The notes beneath the pieces were generated by a model. It saw only the letters and a list, made by a program, of their open reading frames with translations. It made no database searches and was not told the DNA's origin. Shown here piece by piece: positions 1 through 4,418 of a stretch of 5,588 bases of DNA; position 1 is the first letter of the stretch; every line of letters starts with the position of its first letter. The stretch is taken from NCBI GenBank assembly GCA_030599515.1, contig JAUVNV010000175.1, positions 1 to 5,588 on the forward strand, in the 5' to 3' direction. Both the position numbers and the translations under genes were made by a program. The DNA comes from Acidimicrobiia bacterium. Lineage in GTDB: Bacteria > Actinomycetota > Acidimicrobiia > Spongiisociales > UBA5794.

Positions 1-114
1 ACCGAGTTGCGCCCACGCTTCGACGACGAGGATCTCGACCTCCCGCCAGGCGGCGAGCTTGCGAGTCTCGGACCAGACGGCGGACATCTCGGGAGTCGAG
101 TATCTCTCGATCAT
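1..114 (-). CDS. purB: Adenylosuccinate lyase, N-terminal fragment (runs off the window)
   Basis: Only the first 38 codons are present; the gene continues past position 1. The translation begins MIERYSTPEMSAVWSE and continues through an LAAWREVEILVVEAWAQLG stretch. This matches the conserved N-terminus of bacterial PurB, in which RYS-PEM-A-W-S is followed by a W-EVE helix. PurB cleaves SAICAR to AICAR and adenylosuccinate to AMP, releasing fumarate both times. The ATG start (114-112) overlaps the purE stop codon as ATGA, and an AAGGA Shine-Dalgarno sequence lies inside the purE end at 127-123, 8 nt upstream. This fixes the start and points to translational coupling. The catalytic residues lie outside the window, so the call rests on N-terminal similarity and operon context. 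Confidence 0.88.
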   Translation of the reverse strand, partial: MIERYSTPEMSAVWSETRKLAAWREVEILVVEAWAQLG

Positions 115-557
115 GTTCGGAGTCCTTCCCGGTAGTCCTCGAGCGCATCGGCAATGTGATCGTCGGTCATTGAGAGGATGGAAGCGGCAAGGTAGGCGGC
201 GTTGGCCGCCGAGTCGACGGCGACGGTCGCAACCGGGATTCCGGTCGGCATCTGGACGGTTGAAAGCAGGGCATCGAGACCGCCGAGAGAACCGGCGGCG
301 ATCGGCACACCGATGACGGGGAGCGTCGTGAAGGCGGCGACGGCGCCGGCCAGGTGAGCGGCCTTACCCGCGCCGCAGATGATCACGCCGTACCCGGCGT
401 CACGCGCCCCGGCAGCGAACTCTGCGACCTGAGCGGGTGTTCGATGCGCCGACATGACGTGTACGTCATGATCGATGCCGAACCCGTCGAGCACGTCGGC
501 GGCCCCTTGCATCTTCAGCATGTCCTTTTCGGATCCCATCAAGATTGCGATTCTCAT
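111..557 (-). CDS. purE: N5-carboxyaminoimidazole ribonucleotide mutase (class I PurE)
   Basis: PurE converts N5-CAIR to CAIR in the cytoplasmic purine pathway. The protein has 148 residues, close to the small single-domain bacterial form. The N-terminal strand and phosphate-binding loop are at residues 3-13 (ILMGSEKDM), the SAHRTP motif with the catalytic-type His is at 36-41, GAGKAAHLAG is at 62-71, and SLGGLDALLSTVQMP is at 90-104. SAHR and the AAHL loop point to class I, which normally works with PurK; no purK is visible here. Two small departures from the usual motifs are visible: GSEKD where GSxSD is common, and HLAG where HLPG is usual. The ATG at 557 has no canonical Shine-Dalgarno. 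The leader immediately before it is a run of GGACTAC heptads ending GGAAC. The stop overlaps the purB start by four bases. Confidence 0.95.
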   Translation of the reverse strand: MRIAILMGSEKDMLKMQGAADVLDGFGIDHDVHVMSAHRTPAQVAEFAAGARDAGYGVIICGAGKAAHLAGAVAAFTTLPVIGVPIAAGSLGGLDALLSTVQMPTGIPVATVAVDSAANAAYLAASILSMTDDHIADALEDYREGLRT

Positions 558-560
558 GTT

Positions 561-618
561 CCGTAGTCCGTAGTCCGTAGTCCGTAGTCCGTAGTCCGTA
601 CTCAGTATCTAGTACCCA
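561..618 (-). repeat. Heptanucleotide tandem repeat tract between purD and purE
   Basis: Read on the minus strand in transcription order, the tract is TGGGTAC (618-612), TAGATAC (611-605), TGAGTAC (604-598), then GGACTAC five times without a mismatch (597-563), ending in GG (562-561). It starts inside the last codons of purD, where the TAG stop is part of the second heptad, and ends 3 nt before the purE start codon. It therefore makes up nearly all of the 50-nt purD-purE gap. Period 7 is not a codon multiple. Each GGACTAC unit carries a GGA that could act as a weak ribosome-binding element. A related tract lies at 3835-3872 and shares TGAGTAC and TGGGTAC exactly. Confidence 0.95.
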
Positions 619-1862
619 ATGTCCCTTCGCATCTGTTTGCCTTCGAAGTCGATCATCGATGCTGCTTCGTACGCCGTTTCACGGGCCGCCTCCAGCGTAT
701 CGCCCAATCCGACCACGTTGAGGACTCGTCCACCTGCGGAGACCAGGTTCTCGTTGACAGCCCTGGTCCCCGCCTGGAAGACGAAAGTGTTCTTTAGATC
801 TTCGGCAGTTTCGAGACCGGTGATCACATGACCGCGGTCGGGTGTCTTCGGATAGCCACCCGAGGCCAGGACGACGTCGACGGCGACTTGATCCGACCAG
901 TGGAGCGACGTGTCCGGCAACTCCCCTGCGGCGCCGGCGGCCAACAAGGCGAGGAGATCGTCCTCGAGTCGCGGGAGAATGGCCTGCGTTTCGGGGTCTC
1001 CCAATCGGCAGTTGAACTCGAGCACCTTCGGCCCGTCGTCGGTGAGCATCAGACCGACGTAGAGGAACCCCCGGTACTCGATGCCGTCGGCCCGGAGTAC
1101 TTGAAGCACCGGCTCGACGACATCGTCCACCGTGTTCTCGACGAGGTGCTGCGGCAGGTCGCCGACCGGTGAGAAGCATCCCATGCCTCCGGTATTCGGT
1201 CCCCGGTCACCGTCGGCGAGACGCTTGTAGTCCCGGGCCGGTTCGAGTGGGAGGGCTCGCTTCCCGTCGACGAGGGCGAACACCGAAACCTCACGCCCGG
1301 ACAGATACTCCTCGACGACAACGGTTGCTCCCGCTTCGCCGAAGACACCTGCCAGGCAGGCGCCCGCCCAACCGATGGCCGCATCGAGATCGTCGGTAAC
1401 GAGGACGCCCTTTCCTGCGGCGAGTCCGTCGGCCTTGACGACGTAGGGGGCTTCGATCGATCGGAGGTGGGCGACCGCATCGTCAAGGACGGTGAACGCC
1501 TCGGCCGTTCCGGTGGCGACACCCGCGCGACGCATCACGTCTTTGGCGTGCGCCTTCGACGATTCGAGACGAGCGCCCGCAGCGGTCGGGCCGAACGCTG
1601 CGATACCACGAGCATCCAGAGCGTCGACGACACCGGCGGCAAGGGGCCCCTCCGGCCCGACGACGACGAGATCGATTCCCTCCCGCTCGGCGAACGCAGC
1701 GACGGCCTCGGGATTCGATGGATCGATCTCGACCAGCGGCCCGAGCTCGGCGAGCCCCGGATTCCCGGGTGCCGAGATGAGTTCGGTGAGCAGAGGACTC
1801 TGGCTCAGCTTCCACCCGAGCGCGTGCTCGCGCCCACCGCCTCCGAGGAGGAGAACCCTCAC
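609..1862 (-). CDS. purD: Phosphoribosylamine-glycine ligase (GAR synthetase)
   Basis: PurD joins phosphoribosylamine and glycine, using ATP, to make GAR. The 417 residues fit the monofunctional bacterial enzyme. The N-terminal nucleotide-fold motif LLLGGGGREHALGW is at residues 4-17, and VVGPEGPLAAG lies near residue 70. The ATP-grasp region has VVKADGLAAGKGV near 140-152, then EEYLSGREVSVFAL, the RGPNTGGMG loop and the metal-site segment LEFNCRLGDPETQ near 280-292. A C-terminal rudiment-hybrid domain ends in RRDIGY. The start is GTG (1862-1860), overlapping the purA TGA as GTGA. No good Shine-Dalgarno precedes it, so translation probably depends on coupling to purA. The final Gly-Tyr codons and the TAG stop fall within the heptad tract, so the extreme C-terminus may have been reshaped by the repeat. 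Confidence 0.97.
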   Translation of the reverse strand: MRVLLLGGGGREHALGWKLSQSPLLTELISAPGNPGLAELGPLVEIDPSNPEAVAAFAEREGIDLVVVGPEGPLAAGVVDALDARGIAAFGPTAAGARLESSKAHAKDVMRRAGVATGTAEAFTVLDDAVAHLRSIEAPYVVKADGLAAGKGVLVTDDLDAAIGWAGACLAGVFGEAGATVVVEEYLSGREVSVFALVDGKRALPLEPARDYKRLADGDRGPNTGGMGCFSPVGDLPQHLVENTVDDVVEPVLQVLRADGIEYRGFLYVGLMLTDDGPKVLEFNCRLGDPETQAILPRLEDDLLALLAAGAAGELPDTSLHWSDQVAVDVVLASGGYPKTPDRGHVITGLETAEDLKNTFVFQAGTRAVNENLVSAGGRVLNVVGLGDTLEAARETAYEAASMIDFEGKQMRRDIGY

Positions 1863-3139
1863 GGCGCCGGTCGCATGAGCGTCGCCTCACGCCCCGGACC
1901 GACCCCCACGGACGAAACGCGGACTCCGCTCAGGTCCTCGATCCGTTCGACGTACCGCTTCGCTGCGTCGGGGAGGTCATCGTACGAATCGACTTTGCTG
2001 ATGTCCTCGCCCCACCCCTCGAGCTCCTCGTACACCGGATGACAGTTGTACAACACGCGCTGCTGACGCGGGAACTCGTCGTATCGATCGCCCAGCGAGT
2101 CGTAGGCGACCGCGATCTTCAGCGGGCCGAAGTGGGAGAGGATGTCGAGCTTCGTGAGTGCGATCTCGGTGAGGCCGTTGACACGAGCGGAGTACCGCAG
2201 AGCCACCGCGTCGAGCCACCCGGTCCGTCGACGACGCCCGGTCACGACGCCGTACTCGCCGCCGATGTCGATCATCCGCTCGCCGGTCTCGTCGAGCAGC
2301 TCGGTCGGGAACGGCCCCGTGCCAACCCGTGTGATGTAGGCCTTGGCGACGCCGATCACATTGTCGATGTCGCGTGGTCCGATACCCGAACCCGTCGCGG
2401 CTCCGCCTGCAGTCGGATTGGACGACGTCACGAACGGGTATGTGCCGTGATCGATGTCGAGCAGCGTCCCCTGCGCCCCCTCGAAGAGGACGTTCTCGCC
2501 GGAATGGATCGCCTCCCATACGAGCAGCGACGTGTCCGTGACGTAGTCGCGGAGTTCATCGGCATAGCCCAGATACTCCTCGTAGATCTCGTCGATGTCG
2601 AGGGGCAACTGGTTGTAGACCTTCTGGAGTTGCCGGTTCTTGTCCTTTCCTGCGACGTCGAGCTTCTTCCGGAAGATCTTCGGATCGAAGAGGTCCTGCA
2701 TGCGGATCCCGAACCGGGAGTACTTGTCCATGTAGGCCGGGCCGATTCCTCGCTTGGTCGTGCCGATCTGCTCCTCGCCGAGGTACCGCTCGAGCACGGC
2801 ATCGAGCTTGCGGTGGTACGGCATGATGACATGGGCGTTGCCGGAAACCCGGACCCGGGAAGGGTCGATACCCCGAGCGGTGAGTTCTTCCATCTCCCGG
2901 ATCAACACGGCAGGGTCGACCACGGTCCCGTTGCCGATCACCGGCGTGACCTGGGGATAGAGGACGCCGGAAGGGATGAGGCTCAGCGCGAACCGTTCCC
3001 CGTCGACGACGATCGTGTGGCCTGCGTTGTTGCCGCCTTGATAGCGAACCACGACGTCCGCATCCCGGGAGTACCGATCAGTGATCTTCCCCTTACCTTC
3101 ATCACCCCACTGGGCACCAAGGATCACCGTGGCCGGCAT
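1859..3139 (-). CDS. purA: Adenylosuccinate synthetase
   Basis: PurA makes adenylosuccinate from IMP and aspartate using GTP, the first committed step to AMP. From the ATG at 3139 the protein has 426 residues, the normal family length. MPATVILGAQWGDEGKGK gives the GDEGKGK loop with Asp13, and GGNNAGHT places His41, matching the catalytic Asp13/His41 pair of the family. Further motifs are TTKRGIGPAY, EGAQGTLLDIDHGTYPFVTSSN, GVAKAYITRVGTGPFPTE and the TGRRRRTGWLDAVALRY segment near the base-recognition loop. The frame stays open further upstream, but the start at 3139 is supported by a GGAGGA Shine-Dalgarno 6 nt away and by family alignment. This is the first gene of the operon and overlaps purD by four bases. 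Confidence 0.97.
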   Translation of the reverse strand: MPATVILGAQWGDEGKGKITDRYSRDADVVVRYQGGNNAGHTIVVDGERFALSLIPSGVLYPQVTPVIGNGTVVDPAVLIREMEELTARGIDPSRVRVSGNAHVIMPYHRKLDAVLERYLGEEQIGTTKRGIGPAYMDKYSRFGIRMQDLFDPKIFRKKLDVAGKDKNRQLQKVYNQLPLDIDEIYEEYLGYADELRDYVTDTSLLVWEAIHSGENVLFEGAQGTLLDIDHGTYPFVTSSNPTAGGAATGSGIGPRDIDNVIGVAKAYITRVGTGPFPTELLDETGERMIDIGGEYGVVTGRRRRTGWLDAVALRYSARVNGLTEIALTKLDILSHFGPLKIAVAYDSLGDRYDEFPRQQRVLYNCHPVYEELEGWGEDISKVDSYDDLPDAAKRYVERIEDLSGVRVSSVGVGPGREATLMRPAP

Positions 3140-3145
3140 GTGGTC

Positions 3146-3151
3146 TCCTCC
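3146..3151 (-). promoter_or_regulatory. Shine-Dalgarno of purA
   Basis: The minus strand reads GGAGGA here, six bases before the ATG at 3139-3137. This near-perfect ribosome-binding site decides the purA start in a frame that stays open for about 78 more codons upstream. Confidence 0.85.
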
Positions 3152-3165
3152 ACTCGTGAGAGCCG

Positions 3166-3194
3166 ATTGTACCGGTTCTCTCGCGACCGTCTTG
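3166..3194 (-). promoter_or_regulatory. Probable purA-operon promoter
   Basis: The minus strand carries TACAAT at 3171-3166, a good sigma-70-type -10 hexamer in otherwise GC-rich DNA. Upstream at 3193-3188 is AAGACG, only a weak -35 match, with a 16-nt spacer. Transcription would start near 3159 and leave a leader of about 20 nt before the ATG, too short for a riboswitch. The -10 is convincing by eye; the -35 is not. Confidence 0.5.
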
Positions 3195-3238
3195 CGGACG
3201 CGCCGCGAAGTTCGCTGGCAGGCCGCGTGAGCCGCCGG

Positions 3239-3244
3239 TATCCT
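3239..3244 (+). promoter_or_regulatory. Possible -10 box for the YjbQ-family gene
   Basis: TATCCT lies 43 nt upstream of the ATG at 3288. The sequence 17 nt further upstream (TGGCAG, 3216-3221) is a poor -35 match. The gene must be transcribed away from purA from within this 148-bp gap, so a promoter is expected here, but this particular hexamer is a guess. Confidence 0.3.
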
Positions 3245-3277
3245 GATGTGGTCGTTAGGGTGCCGCCAACGTTTCAC

Positions 3278-3284
3278 GAGGAAG
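3278..3284 (+). promoter_or_regulatory. Shine-Dalgarno of the YjbQ-family gene
   Basis: GAGGAAG lies just before the ATG at 3288, with the AGGA core (3279-3282) 5 nt from the start. It supports the internal ATG over an upstream start at 3246 in the same frame, which would add 14 residues unlike the family. Confidence 0.75.
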
Positions 3285-3287
3285 TCC

Positions 3288-3812
3288 ATGGACGAACGCA
3301 TCGCGATCCGCAAAGCCACAATCGACCCGGTCGGCAGCCCCGTCGTCCTCGCCGTATCGGAGTCGCCGGCCATCCGTACCGAGGCGATGCACTTTCACAC
3401 GGGAGCATCAGAGGAGTTCTGGGACTTCACCGACATCGTGCGCGACGTCGTAAAGCGCTCACTGGTACGGCACGGCCAGATCACGGTGTCGACCCCCCAC
3501 ACCACGACGACGATCGTGCTCAACGAATCCGAGACCGGATTCCTCAACGACTTCCGCAAGGCGATCGATCGCATGGTTCCGGTCGACACGTACTACGAAC
3601 ACGACGACCACGACGTCCGTACTGAGAACATGCAGGAAGACGAGTTCCTCAACGGACACTCGCACATTCGGCAACTCCTCACCGGCCAGCCCTCGGTCAC
3701 GATCCCGATCGTCGACGGTGAGGTCCTCCTCGGCCAGTGGCAGCGAGTCCTCTACGCGGAACTAGATCAGCCGAGAGAGCGAAGGGTGTTCTTCCACGCC
3801 CAAGGAGTCTGA
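3288..3812 (+). CDS. YjbQ/UPF0047 family protein (secondary thiamine-phosphate synthase-like)
   Basis: The 174-residue product has the conserved single-domain YjbQ fold signature. WDFTDIVRDVV is at residues 46-56, the STPHTTTTIVLNE strand with its key His is at 68-80, and YYEHDDHD is at 102-109. NGHSHIRQLLTG (the usual N-AHL-LL-G motif) is at 122-133, DGEVLLGQWQRVLYAELD at 143-160, and the PRERRVFF end follows. The clustered His/Asp/Glu residues are those retained across the family. Members such as E. coli YjbQ show weak thiamine-phosphate synthase activity, but the true role is unsettled. The core starts near residue 34, so about 30 residues precede it, longer than the roughly 135-140-residue members. 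It is divergent from purA, with no visible functional link to purine synthesis. The TGA stop lies inside a strong hairpin. Confidence 0.9.
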   Translation: MDERIAIRKATIDPVGSPVVLAVSESPAIRTEAMHFHTGASEEFWDFTDIVRDVVKRSLVRHGQITVSTPHTTTTIVLNESETGFLNDFRKAIDRMVPVDTYYEHDDHDVRTENMQEDEFLNGHSHIRQLLTGQPSVTIPIVDGEVLLGQWQRVLYAELDQPRERRVFFHAQGV

Positions 3813-3832
3813 CGCAGAGCGTCAGACTCCTT
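3802..3832 (+). terminator. Perfect 14-bp hairpin over the YjbQ-family stop codon
   Basis: Positions 3802-3815 (AAGGAGTCTGACGC) are the exact reverse complement of 3819-3832, separated by the 3-nt loop AGA. The TGA stop (3810-3812) sits in the left arm, so the last codon or two of the gene form part of the stem. There is no U-run after the right arm (it continues AGTGAGTAC), so this is not a classic rho-independent terminator. It fits the U-less hairpin terminators proposed for high-GC actinobacteria, or an mRNA 3'-end stabiliser. An arm this long is not a chance palindrome. Confidence 0.75.
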
Positions 3833-3834
3833 AG

Positions 3835-3872
3835 TGAGTACTGGGTACTGAGTGGTGGGTGCGGCAGTACGG
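3835..3872 (+). repeat. Degenerate heptanucleotide repeat tract upstream of the four-helix-bundle gene
   Basis: Starting 2 nt after the hairpin, the plus strand reads TGAGTAC, TGGGTAC, TGAGTGG, TGGGTGC, then GGCAGTAC and GG. The first two units are identical to units of the tract between purD and purE; the later ones are degenerate. As in that tract, the units lie in sense orientation just after an upstream gene. The following DNA to about 3920 stays G/T-rich without clear periodicity. It includes a short inverted repeat, GATCGG (3874-3879) and CCGATC (3887-3892), with a 7-nt loop. Confidence 0.8.
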
Positions 3873-3886
3873 AGATCGGGTGGGTT

Positions 3887-3901
3887 CCGATCGCTTGCGC
3901 C
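3887..3901 (+). repeat. Left copy of 15-bp imperfect direct repeat flanking the four-helix-bundle gene
   Basis: CCGATCGCTTGCGCC here matches CCAATCGCTTGCTCC at 4290-4304 in 13 of 15 positions, including an unbroken 9-mer ATCGCTTGC. The copies lie 19 nt before the GTG start and 6 nt after the stop of the four-helix-bundle gene. They could be a decayed target duplication or recombination site, or a coincidence. Confidence 0.45.
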
Positions 3902-3920
3902 CTTTGGTAGTTGTGGGGGT

Positions 3921-4283
3921 GTGCACGATCATCGACGGTTGAACGTCTGGCAGGCAGGTCGGCGCTTCGTCGCCGACATCTACGAGCTGACTCGTGGGTT
4001 TCCCGATGACGAGCGGTTCGGGCTCACATCGCAACTGAGGAGGGCAGCCGTGTCGATCCCCTCGAACATCGCCGAGGGTGCAGGTCGTGGCGGCAGCGGT
4101 CGCTCGTTCGCTCAGTACCTGCGGATCGCGGCAGGCAGCGCCGCCGAAGCGGAGACCCAACTACAACTTGCGCGAGACATTGGCATCGGTGACAAGGCCC
4201 TGATTGATGATGCCACTGATCGGATTCGGGCCATCAGCAAGATGCTCTGGTCCCTTGAGCGCCATCACCGGATTCGCACCTGA
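3921..4283 (+). CDS. Four-helix-bundle protein (S23 / 23S rRNA intervening-sequence protein / bAvd-like)
   Basis: From the GTG at 3921 the product has 120 residues, the usual size for this family. It starts MHDHRRLNVWQAG, matching the family's F-x-L-x-VWQ opening. The central signature FGLTSQLRRAAVSIPSNIAEG is at about residues 33-53, followed by the Gly-rich turn GRGGSGRS, helix 3 (FAQYLRIAAGSAAEAETQL) and helix 4 ending LWSLERHHR. Relatives occur inside 23S rRNA intervening sequences, as accessory proteins of diversity-generating retroelements, and very often as lone genes of unknown role; they form basic pentameric barrels that may bind nucleic acid. No reverse transcriptase or variable repeat is visible here. 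The frame is open to a GTG at 3852, but that start lies in the heptad tract and its 23 extra residues look non-coding. The Shine-Dalgarno is poor (only GGGGG next to the start). Confidence 0.88.
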   Translation: MHDHRRLNVWQAGRRFVADIYELTRGFPDDERFGLTSQLRRAAVSIPSNIAEGAGRGGSGRSFAQYLRIAAGSAAEAETQLQLARDIGIGDKALIDDATDRIRAISKMLWSLERHHRIRT

Positions 4284-4418
4284 ACCGGCCCAATCGCTTG
4301 CTCCTCGGGCCATCGCGCTACTAGGTTGCTGCGCTATCCCTCGGCGCGGGTCGGGGGATCGCGCCCCGGGCAGGGGTGCGGGAGGAAATGTCGGAAGAAC
4401 GAGAAGGGGTAATCCCAG
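4284..4418 (+). promoter_or_regulatory. G-rich intergenic leader of the amino-acid binding-protein gene
   Basis: This 135-nt gap should hold the promoter of the downstream lipoprotein gene. The best eye-detected pair is TTGCTC (4298-4303) and TAGGTT (4322-4327), 18 nt apart, which is weak. Five G-runs follow between 4348 and 4382 (3, 5, 3, 4 and 3 Gs), a potential G-quadruplex on the coding strand. GCGCG at 4345-4349 can also pair with CGCGC at 4360-4364. The ribosome-binding site for the ATG at 4419 is probably GAAGGGG (4403-4409), 9 nt upstream. Confidence 0.35.
4290..4304 (+). repeat. Right copy of 15-bp imperfect direct repeat
   Basis: CCAATCGCTTGCTCC is the partner of the copy at 3887-3901, with two mismatches. 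It lies 6 nt after the stop codon of the four-helix-bundle gene. Confidence 0.45.

Noticed and set aside
453..470. An 18-nt palindrome in purE: CATGACGT, GT spacer, ACGTCATG
   Set aside because: It encodes the expected PurE residues HDVHVM just before the SAHR motif, and an 8-bp-arm palindrome is expected about once by chance in a window this size.
561..618. CRISPR array
   Set aside because: The repeats are 7 bp and directly contiguous, with no spacers and no cas genes.
2045..2054. Palindrome GTTGTACAAC inside purA
   Set aside because: It lies in coding sequence (VLYNCHP region), is short, and has no partner site in the promoter region.
2039..3625. A 528-codon plus-strand open frame antisense to purA and running into the YjbQ-family gene
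   Set aside because: It mirrors the GC-rich codons of purA, matches no family I recognise, and overlaps well-supported genes on both sides. Long antisense open frames are expected in high-GC DNA.
3852..3920. An upstream GTG start giving the four-helix-bundle protein 23 extra residues
   Set aside because: The added segment is translated heptad and G/T-rich DNA, does not resemble family N-termini, and the family opening motif fits the GTG at 3921.
3921..4283. Diversity-generating retroelement accessory gene (avd)
   Set aside because: The protein belongs to the broader family, but no reverse transcriptase, template repeat or variable repeat is visible in the window.
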